DNA from: CAZEKB01 sp964512225
GTDB lineage: Bacteria; Myxococcota_A; UBA796; UBA9615
DNA: 64,000 nucleotides
Assembly (NCBI GenBank): GCA_964512225.1
Contig: CAZEKB010000018.1
Location: forward strand, 1 to 64,000
Reading direction: 5' to 3'
Shown here: positions 29,326-37,152 of the stretch, one piece after another
Layout: each line of letters begins with the position of its first letter
Numbering within the stretch: position 1 is the stretch's first letter
Translations under genes and position numbers: made by a program
The notes under the pieces: model-generated
Database searches by the model: none
What the model was told of the DNA's origin: nothing
What the model saw: the letters and a program-made list of their open reading frames with translations, nothing else

Positions 29326-29354
29326 ATTGTACTGATCCACCCCCCGGGGCTCAA
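29326..29354 (-). promoter_or_regulatory. sigma-70-type promoter of the thioesterase operon
   Basis: TTGAGC and TACAAT separated by 17 bases on the minus strand, 77 bases before the thioesterase ATG. TACAAT matches the -10 consensus at five of six positions. It is divergent from, and overlaps, the region driving the Mrp operon. Confidence 0.5.
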
Positions 29355-29371
29355 CCCGAAGCGCCGGAGCC

Positions 29372-29377
29372 TATATA
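29372..29377 (+). promoter_or_regulatory. Possible -10 element of the Mrp operon
   Basis: TATATA on the plus strand, 66 bases before the mrpE start, in otherwise GC-rich DNA. Seventeen bases upstream lies GCTCAA, a poor -35 that is the complement of the -35 hexamer used by the divergent thioesterase promoter. Confidence 0.35.
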
Positions 29378-29442
29378 GTCCTCCAGCCGGAGAACGCCCA
29401 GGCGCGGTCTCCGCCTCGCAGTCCCCCGGTTGGAGACCCCAG

Positions 29443-29919
29443 GTGCAGCGATACGTCGTCCTCGCGGTCTCGTTGACGGTCGTCTGGGGGCTGTGGTCCG
29501 GCCACACCGAGCCGATGATCCTGGCCTTCGGGGCGCTCTCGATCGCGCTCACCACCTGGTACGCCGTGCGCATGGACCGGGTCGACGGCGGCGCCGCGAA
29601 GTACAGCTTCGGCATCCGGATCATCGGGTACGCGCCCTGGCTGGCGTGGGAGATCGTCAAGTCGAACTGGGACGTCGCGAAGATCATCCTCACGCCGTCG
29701 CTGCCGATCTCTCCCCGCCTCATTCGGGTCCCGGGCTCCCAACAGACCGACCTCGGCCTCGTGACCTACGCGAACTCGATCACCCTCACGCCGGGCACCA
29801 TCACCTGCGACGTGCGGGACGGCTTCCTCCTCGTGCATGCGCTGACCGCGGAGTCGGCGGCGGGCGTGGAGAGCGGGGAGATGGACGCCCGAGTGACGGC
29901 CCTGGAGGGCGCGGCCTGA
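29443..29919 (+). CDS. mrpE: Na+/H+ antiporter subunit MrpE
   Basis: 158-residue small membrane subunit of the Mrp-type cation/proton antiporter (MrpE/MnhE/MbhA). Two N-terminal hydrophobic segments are followed by the family motif of a soluble tail (ANSITLTPGTITCDV, about residue 108). The GTG at 29443 follows a GGAG site by seven bases. It is the first gene of a ten-gene operon in which most neighbours overlap by 1-4 bases; its stop overlaps the mrpF ATG by one base. Confidence 0.9.
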   Translation: MQRYVVLAVSLTVVWGLWSGHTEPMILAFGALSIALTTWYAVRMDRVDGGAAKYSFGIRIIGYAPWLAWEIVKSNWDVAKIILTPSLPISPRLIRVPGSQQTDLGLVTYANSITLTPGTITCDVRDGFLLVHALTAESAAGVESGEMDARVTALEGAA

Positions 29920-30197
29920 TGTTCGCCGCGGCGATGGGGGGCATCCTCGTCACGATGCTGTTGGGGCTCGTTCGCGCCGCGAAGGGCCCGACGGTCTTCG
30001 ATCGCATCCTCGCGGTGAACATGTTCGGGACCCAGACGGTCCTCGTCATCGCCGTCTCCGGCTTCATGGCGGGCCGGCCGGAGTGGCTGGACCTCGCGAT
30101 CGTCTACGGCCTCGTCAACTTCATCGGGACCATCGCCGTCCTGAAGTTCGCCCGGTTCGGGAACCTCGCGGACGACGGGAAGCGGGCGCGCCCATGA
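29919..30197 (+). CDS. mrpF: Na+/H+ antiporter subunit MrpF
   Basis: 92-residue, three-helix membrane subunit (MrpF/MnhF/MbhB). The motif RAAKGPTVFDRILAVNMFGT (about residues 19-38) is the family signature. The ATG overlaps the mrpE stop and the end overlaps mrpG by four bases. It is needed for assembly of the Mrp complex in known systems; no independent catalytic role is established. Confidence 0.92.
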   Translation: MFAAAMGGILVTMLLGLVRAAKGPTVFDRILAVNMFGTQTVLVIAVSGFMAGRPEWLDLAIVYGLVNFIGTIAVLKFARFGNLADDGKRARP

Positions 30198-30559
30198 GCC
30201 CCGTGGACATCGCCAGCTTCGCGCTGCTCGTCGCGGGCGCGCTCTTCTGCGTCGTGGGCGGGATCGGCGTGCTCCGGATGCCCGACTTCTACACGCGCAC
30301 CCACGCCGCGAGCATCCCGGACACGCTCGGCGCGGGCCTGATCCTGCTGGGCCTGATGCTCCAGGGCGGGGGCTGGATCGTGACGACGAAGCTCGTGTTC
30401 GTGGGGGCGCTGCTCATCATCACGGGGCCCACGGCGAACCACGCGCTCGTGAAGGCCGCGCACGCCGCGGGCGTGGCGTGGCAGGGCGAGGACGACACGC
30501 ACCACACGCCGCTGCGGACCGCGAAGGTCGGGGGGGACGATGCCGCCGATCCCGGTTGA
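30194..30559 (+). CDS. mrpG: Na+/H+ antiporter subunit MrpG
   Basis: 121-residue membrane subunit with three hydrophobic segments (MrpG/MnhG/MbhC). The signature GVLRMPDFYTRTHAASIPDT is at about residues 25-44, and PTANHALVKAAH lies near 80. The hydrophilic C-terminal tail is typical. It overlaps the next gene by 20 bases, an unusually long overlap for this operon but one in which both frames encode recognisable protein. Confidence 0.92.
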   Translation: MSPVDIASFALLVAGALFCVVGGIGVLRMPDFYTRTHAASIPDTLGAGLILLGLMLQGGGWIVTTKLVFVGALLIITGPTANHALVKAAHAAGVAWQGEDDTHHTPLRTAKVGGDDAADPG

Positions 30560-31142
30560 GCTCCCGATCTTCATCCTCCACCTCTTGACCGCGCTGCTGA
30601 TCGCGCGGCTGCGCGACCTGTTCTCGGCCGCGATGCTCACGGGCATCTTCAGCCTGCTGTCCTGTTGCCTGTTCACCCTCATGGACGCGGTGGACGTCGC
30701 CTTCACGGAGGCGGCGGTGGGCGCCGGGATCTCGACCGTGCTCTTCCTCGGGACCTTGTCTCTGACCGCCCGCGAGGAGAAGCAACAGAAGGTGCGGAGC
30801 CTCCCGTTCGTCGTCGTGCTCGTGACCGGCGCGGCGCTGATCTACGGCACCTTCGACATGCCCCCCTTCGGCGCCGCCGACGCCGCGGTCCACGGCCACC
30901 CCATGGTCCAGACGTTCATCCACGGGGCCCACGACGACTTCCACATCCCCAACATCGTCACGGTGATCCTCGCCTCCTACCGGGGCTACGACACCCTGGG
31001 GGAGACGGCGGTGATCTTCACGGCGGGCGTCGGCGTCCTCCTGCTCCTCGTCGAGGGCAAGCGCGCCTCCAAGCCCCCTCCGGGCGAGCCCGACCACGGC
31101 TCCGAGTCGCAGCCCGAACCCGCCCGGGACGAAGCGGCGTGA
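30540..31142 (+). CDS. MbhD-MbhE-like subunit (C-terminal part of MrpA as a separate protein)
   Basis: 200-residue membrane protein. The N-terminal half (ALLIARLRDLFSAAMLTGIF, then DVAFTEAAVGAGISTVLFLG) is the MbhD/DUF4040 unit. The C-terminal half (ILASYRGYDTLGETAVIFTA) is the MbhE unit. In classic bacterial Mrp systems both units form the end of MrpA. Here they form a free-standing fused protein, as in archaeal Mbh/Mbs clusters, where they occur as separate mbhD and mbhE genes. The position between MrpG and MrpB fits. The last 20 residues are Pro/Glu-rich. An RBS-like gg-rich stretch inside mrpG precedes the ATG. Confidence 0.88.
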   Translation: MPPIPVELPIFILHLLTALLIARLRDLFSAAMLTGIFSLLSCCLFTLMDAVDVAFTEAAVGAGISTVLFLGTLSLTAREEKQQKVRSLPFVVVLVTGAALIYGTFDMPPFGAADAAVHGHPMVQTFIHGAHDDFHIPNIVTVILASYRGYDTLGETAVIFTAGVGVLLLLVEGKRASKPPPGEPDHGSESQPEPARDEAA

Positions 31143-31603
31143 CCGACCTGACGCCCATGCGCATGCGGGAGAAGGTGGTCCTGCGGGTCGTCAGCAAGCT
31201 GCTGATCCCGTTCATCCTCCTCTTCGCCCTCTACGTGCAGTTCCACGGCGACTTCGGCCCCGGCGGCGGGTTCCAGGCGGGCGTCATCTTCGCCGCCGGC
31301 TTCATCCTCTACGGGCTGATCTTCGGCCTGGACGAGGTGGAGGCCGTCGTGCCCCACCGGTTCGTGGAGATCGGGTCGGCCCTGGGCGTCCTCATCTACG
31401 GCGGCGTGGGGGTCGTGACGATGCTCCTGGGCGCCGAGTACCTGGACTACTCGGTCCTCGCCCACGACCCGGCCCACGGTCGCCACTACGGGATCCTCGC
31501 GATCGAGGCCGGCGTCGGCCTCACCGTGTTCGCCACGATGATGCTGATCTTCTACGCCTTCGCCGACCGCGGTCGGGGGGTGCCGAAGGAGGACGACGCA
31601 TGA
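31139..31603 (+). CDS. mrpB: Na+/H+ antiporter subunit MrpB
   Basis: 154 residues, four hydrophobic segments, MrpB/MnhB/MbhF family. Signature FHGDFGPGGGFQAGVIFAAG is at about residues 36-55. The GTG at 31139 overlaps the preceding stop; an ATG at 31157 is an alternative and would lose six residues. The stop overlaps mrpC by four bases. Confidence 0.92.
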   Translation: MTDLTPMRMREKVVLRVVSKLLIPFILLFALYVQFHGDFGPGGGFQAGVIFAAGFILYGLIFGLDEVEAVVPHRFVEIGSALGVLIYGGVGVVTMLLGAEYLDYSVLAHDPAHGRHYGILAIEAGVGLTVFATMMLIFYAFADRGRGVPKEDDA

Positions 31604-32034
31604 CCGGCATGCTCGGCCTCTGGCACTACTGGGTGATCATCGCGCTGATGATGGTGGGGCTCTTCATCGTCATCGCGCGGGACAACCTCGTGAAGAAGAT
31701 CATGGGTCTGAACATCTTTCAGACGTCCGTGATCCTCTTCTACGTCGCGCTCGCCAAGGTCGACGGCGGCACCGCTCCGATCATCCCCGAGGGGGCGGAG
31801 CACGTCGTCTACAGCAACCCCCTCCCCCACGTGCTCATGCTCACGGCGATCGTGGTGGGGGTGGCGACCACGGCCCTGGGGCTCGCGCTGTGCGTGCGCA
31901 TCCAGGAGGCGTACGGCTCCAACGAAGAGGACGAGATCGTGCGCATGGACGTCGAGGGGCTGGCCCGCCGCGGCGACCGCTCGGAGTCCGCGCCGCACGC
32001 CGACGCCGTACCGCCCGAGGAGGTGCGGCCGTGA
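31600..32034 (+). CDS. mrpC: Na+/H+ antiporter subunit MrpC
   Basis: 144-residue MrpC/NuoK-like subunit with three helices (WVIIALMMVGLFIVIARDNL, IFQTSVILFYVAL, VLMLTAIVVGVATTALGLAL). The Asn/Pro-containing NPLPHVLMLTAIVVG is the family hallmark. A hydrophilic tail of about 40 residues is longer than in complex I NuoK. The start overlaps mrpB and the end overlaps the first mrpD-like gene by four bases. Confidence 0.92.
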   Translation: MTGMLGLWHYWVIIALMMVGLFIVIARDNLVKKIMGLNIFQTSVILFYVALAKVDGGTAPIIPEGAEHVVYSNPLPHVLMLTAIVVGVATTALGLALCVRIQEAYGSNEEDEIVRMDVEGLARRGDRSESAPHADAVPPEEVRP

Positions 32035-33509
32035 CCGAGCACCTCCCCGCGCTGCAGGTCGCGATCCCGCTGCTGGCGGCTCCGATCTGCGTGCTGATCC
32101 GACGCACGGGGGCGGTCAAGGTCTTCGCCGTCCTCGTCGCGTGGTGCACCCTCGCCATCGCGGGGACGCTGCTCGCCCAGGTGCTCGACACCGGGACGAT
32201 CTCCTACAAGATGGGCGGCTGGGCGGCGCCCGCGGGCATCGAGTACCGCGTCACCATCGCCAACGCCTACATCCTCGTGCTGGTCACGTCGATCGCGTCG
32301 GTCGTGCTCCCGTTCGGCCTCGGGTCGGCGGGGAGCTCGGTCCCGCAGAAGCGCAAGTACCTGCTCTTCGCGGCCTACCTGCTGTGCATCGCGGGGTTGC
32401 TCGGCATCACGATCACCGGCGACGCCTTCAACGTCTTCGTGTTCCTCGAGGTGACGTCGCTGTCGTCGTACGCGCTCGTATCGATGGGCCACGGGCGACG
32501 CGCCCTGATGGCCGCCTACAGCTACCTGATCCTGGGCACGATCGGCGGCACGTTCATCCTCCTCGGCATCGGGCTCATGTACCAGATGACGGGCACGCTG
32601 AACGTCGTCGACCTCACCGAGCGGCTGCCCGAGGTGATGGCGTCGCGCACGATGATCGTCGCGTTCGGGTTCATGTTCGTGGGCCTGTGCATCAAGCTCG
32701 CGGTCTTCCCGCTGCACCAGTGGCTGCCGAACGCGTACACCTACGCGCCCTCCACCGTGTCCGCGTTCCTCGCCGCCACGGCCACGAAGGTCTCCTACTA
32801 CGTCCTCGCCCGGGTCGTGTTCACGATCTTCGGCGCGGCCTACGTCTTCGGCGAGCTCGGGCTCCACAAGATCCTCATGCCGCTGTCGATCGCGGCCATG
32901 TTCGGGGGCTCGATCGCCGCCATCTACCAGACGAACGTGAAGCGGTTGCTGGCGTACAGCTCGATCGCCCAGATCGGCTACATGACGCTGGGCCTGAGCT
33001 TCAACTCGCTCGACGGGCTGACGGGCGGGCTCGTCCACCTCTTCAACCACGCGATGATGAAGGGCGGGCTGTTCCTGGTCGTCGCCTGCATCACGTTCCG
33101 GCTGAACAGCGCCCTGATCGCCGACTGGCGGGGCCTCGGCCGACGCATGCCGCTGACGATGGCCGCCTTCGTGGTGGGCGGGCTCAGCCTCATCGGCGTG
33201 CCGACGACCGTCGGCTTCGTGAGCAAGTGGTACCTCGTATCCGCCGCGATCGAGCAGGACATGCTCGTCGTCGCGGTCGGCATCCTGCTGAGCTCGCTGC
33301 TCGCGGTCGTCTACGTCTGGAAGGTGATCGAGACGGTGTACTTCCAGGCCCCGCCGGAGGACGGTGACCCCGTCGTCGAGGCGCCGCTGTCGATGCTGAT
33401 CCCGACCTGGATCCTGATCGGCGCCACGATCTACTTCGGCCTGCACACGTCGCTCACCGCCGGCGTCGCGTCGAAGGCGGCCGCCCTCCTGATCTCGGGG
33501 GTCCCGTGA
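32031..33509 (+). CDS. mrpD: MrpD/NuoN-like proton-translocating antiporter subunit (first copy)
   Basis: 492 residues, about 14 membrane helices. The GTG at 32031 follows GAGGAGG and overlaps the mrpC stop. Key features of the antiporter fold are present: a Glu in FNVFVFLEVTSLSSYAL (about 135-150), Lys in IKLAVFPLHQWLPNAYTYAP (about 221) and in the following helix (ATKVSYY), and the NVKRLLAYSSIAQIGYM motif (about 302). These residues line the half-channels for proton movement in MrpD and NuoL/M/N. Of the three large subunits this is the closest to canonical MrpD/MbhH by position and length. Confidence 0.9.
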   Translation: MTEHLPALQVAIPLLAAPICVLIRRTGAVKVFAVLVAWCTLAIAGTLLAQVLDTGTISYKMGGWAAPAGIEYRVTIANAYILVLVTSIASVVLPFGLGSAGSSVPQKRKYLLFAAYLLCIAGLLGITITGDAFNVFVFLEVTSLSSYALVSMGHGRRALMAAYSYLILGTIGGTFILLGIGLMYQMTGTLNVVDLTERLPEVMASRTMIVAFGFMFVGLCIKLAVFPLHQWLPNAYTYAPSTVSAFLAATATKVSYYVLARVVFTIFGAAYVFGELGLHKILMPLSIAAMFGGSIAAIYQTNVKRLLAYSSIAQIGYMTLGLSFNSLDGLTGGLVHLFNHAMMKGGLFLVVACITFRLNSALIADWRGLGRRMPLTMAAFVVGGLSLIGVPTTVGFVSKWYLVSAAIEQDMLVVAVGILLSSLLAVVYVWKVIETVYFQAPPEDGDPVVEAPLSMLIPTWILIGATIYFGLHTSLTAGVASKAAALLISGVP

Positions 33510-35014
33510 CGCCCGAGCTCGCGATCGGCCTCTCGGTCCTGATGCCCGTCGTGGGCATGCTCGGCGTGCTCGCGATCGGGGAGCGCAAGCCCGACGCTCG
33601 GGAAGGCGTCACGATCGTCACGACGCTGATCACGTTCGCGATCGTCCTGCAGATCCTCCCCGCGGTGCTCGCGGGCGAGACCCCCGGGCTCGAGGTCCTC
33701 GAGGTGCTGCCGGGGCTCGTGCTCGCGTTCGAGGTCGAGCCCCTCGGGATGCTCTACGCGCTGGTCGCGTCCGGCCTCTGGATCGTGACGTCGCTGTACG
33801 CCATCGGGTACATGCGGGGCCACCACGAGGTGAACCAGACGCGCTTCTTCGCGTGCTTCGCGGCCGCGATCTCGGCCGCCCTGGGCATCGCGTACGCGCG
33901 CAACCTGTTCACGCTCTTCGTCTTCTACGAGATCCTGACCTTCTCGACCTACCCGCTCGTCACCCACGCGGGCACCGAGAAGGCGAAGAAGGCGGGCCGC
34001 ATCTACCTCGGCATCCTCGTCTTCACCTCGGTCGTATTCCTGCTCTTCGGGATCGTGTGGACGGCGAACGTCGCGGGCACGCTCGAGTTCGCGAAGGGCG
34101 GCATCCTCGCCGGGAAGATCTCGGGCTGGCGCCTCTACGTGCTGCTCGGCCTCTTCGCCTTCGGCACCGGCAAGGCGGCGCTCATGCCGTTCCACCGGTG
34201 GCTGCCCGCGGCCATGGTCGCGCCCACGCCGGTCTCCGCCCTGCTGCACGCCGTGGCGGTCGTCAAGGCGGGCGTCTTCACGGTGCTCAAGGTCGTCGTG
34301 TACGTGTTCGGGATCGACCTGCTCGCCTCCACCGGCGCGTCCCGCTGGCTCATGGGCGTGGCCGCGTTCACCATCCTGGCCTCGTCGCTCGTGGCCCTCA
34401 CGAAGGACAACCTGAAGGCGCGGCTCGCGTACTCCACGATCGGGCAGCTGTCCTACATCGTGCTGGGCGCCGCGATGGCCACGTCCGCGGGCGTGATCGG
34501 CGGCGGCATGCACATCGCGATGCACGCCGTGGGGAAGATCACCCTCTTCTTCGTCGCGGGCGGGATCATGGTCGGGGCCCACAAGTCCGAGATCTCCACG
34601 ATGGACGGGCTCGGCCGGCGGATGCCCTGGACCTACTGCGCCTACTTCGTCGGCTCGCTGTCCATCATCGGCCTGCCCCCCCTGGGCGGCTCCTGGAGCA
34701 AGTGGACGCTGATGATGGGCGCGGCCGAGGGCGAGCACTGGGTCTACATGGTCGTATTGCTCCTCAGCTCGCTCCTGGCGATCGGCTACCTGATGCCGGT
34801 GTTCGTGCGGGGGTTCTTCCTGCCCGAGAAGCACGACGACCACGGCCACGGACACGGACACGACGGCGACCACGGACACCACGACCACGGCGAGGCGCCC
34901 TTCCTGTGTGTGCTGCCCCCGGTCCTGACGGCGGTGGGATGCGTCCTGCTGTTCATCTACGCGGAGCAGCTCCAGGGCCTGCTCGCGCCGATCGCCGCGG
35001 TGAAGGGAGGCTGA
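33506..35014 (+). CDS. NuoL/MrpA-like antiporter subunit (second copy) with a His-rich loop
   Basis: 502 residues, about 14 helices. Antiporter motifs: LFTLFVFYEILTFSTYPL with the channel Glu (about 140), GKAALMPFHRWLPAAMVAPT (about 224) and DNLKARLAYSTIGQLSYI (about 306). Near residue 440-460 a hydrophilic loop contains HDDHGHGHGHDGDHGHHDH, a metal-binding-like run that is not a standard part of the family. It may bind Zn2+ or Ni2+, or act as a charged linker. It overlaps the preceding gene by four bases and is followed after one base by the small 101-residue gene. Confidence 0.88.
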   Translation: MTPELAIGLSVLMPVVGMLGVLAIGERKPDAREGVTIVTTLITFAIVLQILPAVLAGETPGLEVLEVLPGLVLAFEVEPLGMLYALVASGLWIVTSLYAIGYMRGHHEVNQTRFFACFAAAISAALGIAYARNLFTLFVFYEILTFSTYPLVTHAGTEKAKKAGRIYLGILVFTSVVFLLFGIVWTANVAGTLEFAKGGILAGKISGWRLYVLLGLFAFGTGKAALMPFHRWLPAAMVAPTPVSALLHAVAVVKAGVFTVLKVVVYVFGIDLLASTGASRWLMGVAAFTILASSLVALTKDNLKARLAYSTIGQLSYIVLGAAMATSAGVIGGGMHIAMHAVGKITLFFVAGGIMVGAHKSEISTMDGLGRRMPWTYCAYFVGSLSIIGLPPLGGSWSKWTLMMGAAEGEHWVYMVVLLLSSLLAIGYLMPVFVRGFFLPEKHDDHGHGHGHDGDHGHHDHGEAPFLCVLPPVLTAVGCVLLFIYAEQLQGLLAPIAAVKGG

Positions 35015-35015
35015 G

Positions 35016-35321
35016 ATGAGCGACCATCACGAGCCCCCCGGCCACCGCATCCCCGAGGGCGAGGAGCCCCGCTGGCTCGACCGCGCGGAGAACGTCGAGA
35101 AGCTGATCCGCGCGCTGTTCGTGGTGACGGCGCTGACGATGGTCGCGGACTTCGGCTACCACAAGCACGGCCACTACGGCTTCGAGGAGTTCCCGGGCTT
35201 CCACGCCTTCTACGGCTTCGGCTCGTTCGTGTTCCTGGTGCTGGTCGCGATCCAACTCCGCAAGGTCGTGATGCGGCCCGAGGAGTTCTACGGCGACGGC
35301 GAAGGGGACGGCCATGGTTGA
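35016..35321 (+). CDS. Small two-helix membrane protein in the Mrp operon
   Basis: 101 residues with two predicted helices (LIRALFVVTALTMVADFGY and FYGFGSFVFLVLVAIQL) separated by a His/Gly/Phe-rich turn (HKHGHYGFEEFPGFHAF). I know of no function. It starts one base after the previous stop and overlaps the next gene by eight bases, so it is co-translated with the large antiporter subunits and is probably an accessory subunit. The termini are hydrophilic and His-containing. Confidence 0.75.
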   Translation: MSDHHEPPGHRIPEGEEPRWLDRAENVEKLIRALFVVTALTMVADFGYHKHGHYGFEEFPGFHAFYGFGSFVFLVLVAIQLRKVVMRPEEFYGDGEGDGHG

Positions 35322-37050
35322 GGCCCTGCCCCCCGGGCTGATCCTCGTCCTCGGGGCGCTGATCATCCCCCTGCTCCCCAAGGGCGCGGACGGACGCGAC
35401 ACCCTCGGCAAGACCCTCATGCTGGTCCTGCCGATCCTCGGCTTCGTCCAAGTCCTCCTCCTGCCCGACGGGTACACCCTCACGGCCACGGCCTTCGGGC
35501 TGGACCTCGAGGTGGTGCGCGTCGACCGGCTCGCGAAGGTCTGGGGCTACATCTTCCACATCGCCGCGCTGCTGTCGGCCATCTACGCCCTGCACGTCGA
35601 CGACCGGCTGCAGCACGTCACGGCGGTGATGTACGCCGGGTCCGCGATCGGGGCGGTCTTCGCGGGCGACCTGATCACCCTGTTCGTCTACTGGGAGGGG
35701 ACGGCGATCACGTCGGTGTTCCTGATCTGGGCGCGGCGGACGAACCGGGCGTACCGGGTGGGGATGCGCTACCTCGTGATCCAGGTCGCGTCGGGCGTGC
35801 TCCTGCTCACGGGCACGGTCCTGTGGGTCCAGGGACCCGGCGAGGGCTCGGTCCTGTTCGAGCAGGGCGCGTTCGCGTTCGACGCGCTCGGCGACGCGAG
35901 CCCCGCGGTCCTCGTGATCCTGGGGGCGTTCGGCATCAAGGCCGCGTTCCCGCTGCTGCACAACTGGATGCAGGACGCCTACCCGGAGTCCACCCCCACC
36001 GGGACCGTGTGGCTGTCCGCGTTCACGACCAAGCTCGCGATCTACGCCCTGGCGCGCGGATACGGCGGCACCGACATCCTCATCCCCATCGGGGCGACCA
36101 TGACGGCGTTCCCGATCTTCTACGCGGTGATCGTCAACGACCTGCGCAAGGTGCTGGCCTACAGCCTGAACAACCAGCTCGGGTTCATGATCGTGGGCGT
36201 CGGCATCGGCACCGACATGGCCCTCAACGGAGCGGCCGCCCACGCCTTCTCGCACATCCTCTACAAGGGGCTGCTGTTCATGTCCATGGGCGCGGTGATG
36301 CACCGCGTCGGTCACACGCGGGCGTCGGACCTGGGCGGGCTGTGGAAGTCGATGCCCAAGACCACGTTCTTCTGCATCATCGGCGCGATGTCGATCAGCG
36401 CGTTCCCGCTCTTCAGCGGCTTCATCAGCAAGTCGCTGATCCTCACCGCCGCCGCAGAAGAGCACTACACGATCACATTCCTCGTGCTGCTGTTCGCGTC
36501 GGCGGGCGTGCTGGACCACTCCGGCATCAAGGTCCCCTTCTTCGCCTTCTTCGCCCACGACAGCGGAAAGCGGGTGGAGGAGGCGCCCACCAACATGCTC
36601 GTGGCGATGGCGGGGGCCGCCGCCCTGTGCGTCGGGCTCGGCTGCTTCCCGGGCCCGCTGTACGACATCCTCCCCTTCCAGGTCGACTTCCACCCGTACA
36701 CGACGACCCACGTCGTCACCCAGCTGCAGCTGCTCCTGGCCTCGACGTGCGCGTTCGTCTTCCTCAACAAGGTGGGCATCTACCCCCACGAGATCCCGTC
36801 CCTGAACGTCGACTTCGACTGGACGTACCGGCGGGGCCTGCCCCTCCTGGTCGGCTGGATCCGACGGGTCGGGGGGGGCGCCTGGGCCGGCCTCACGGGG
36901 AGCGCCGTGGCGTCGATCCGTCGCGGGATCGACCGGCTCGGCGACCACGCAGGACCCGCGGGCAGACTGGGAGAGCCCTGGCCCACGGGAGCGACCGCGT
37001 TCTGGGCGGCCGTGCTCCTGGCGGCCTACCTGCTGCAGCAGTTCCTCTGA
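35314..37050 (+). CDS. NuoL/MrpA-like antiporter subunit (third copy)
   Basis: 578 residues, about 14-16 helices. Motifs: LITLFVYWEGTAITSVFLIW with the channel Glu (about 122), GIKAAFPLLHNWMQDAYPES (about 208) and NDLRKVLAYSLNNQLGFMIV (about 272). The C-terminal 100 residues add an Arg/Gly-rich hydrophilic region and a last helix. This is the longest of the three large subunits. It is the last gene of the operon. A weak hairpin (37095-37115) followed by TTTTT at 37123-37127 could end the transcript. Confidence 0.88.
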   Translation: MVEALPPGLILVLGALIIPLLPKGADGRDTLGKTLMLVLPILGFVQVLLLPDGYTLTATAFGLDLEVVRVDRLAKVWGYIFHIAALLSAIYALHVDDRLQHVTAVMYAGSAIGAVFAGDLITLFVYWEGTAITSVFLIWARRTNRAYRVGMRYLVIQVASGVLLLTGTVLWVQGPGEGSVLFEQGAFAFDALGDASPAVLVILGAFGIKAAFPLLHNWMQDAYPESTPTGTVWLSAFTTKLAIYALARGYGGTDILIPIGATMTAFPIFYAVIVNDLRKVLAYSLNNQLGFMIVGVGIGTDMALNGAAAHAFSHILYKGLLFMSMGAVMHRVGHTRASDLGGLWKSMPKTTFFCIIGAMSISAFPLFSGFISKSLILTAAAEEHYTITFLVLLFASAGVLDHSGIKVPFFAFFAHDSGKRVEEAPTNMLVAMAGAAALCVGLGCFPGPLYDILPFQVDFHPYTTTHVVTQLQLLLASTCAFVFLNKVGIYPHEIPSLNVDFDWTYRRGLPLLVGWIRRVGGGAWAGLTGSAVASIRRGIDRLGDHAGPAGRLGEPWPTGATAFWAAVLLAAYLLQQFL

Positions 37051-37152
37051 CCCCCCGATTGCCCAAATCAGGTCTGTACCAGGGGACCCGCGTCGGGGTA
37101 GAAAGCACGTACCCCGCTCCCCCTTTTTCGGAACGCTGCAGCCCGGGTATCG

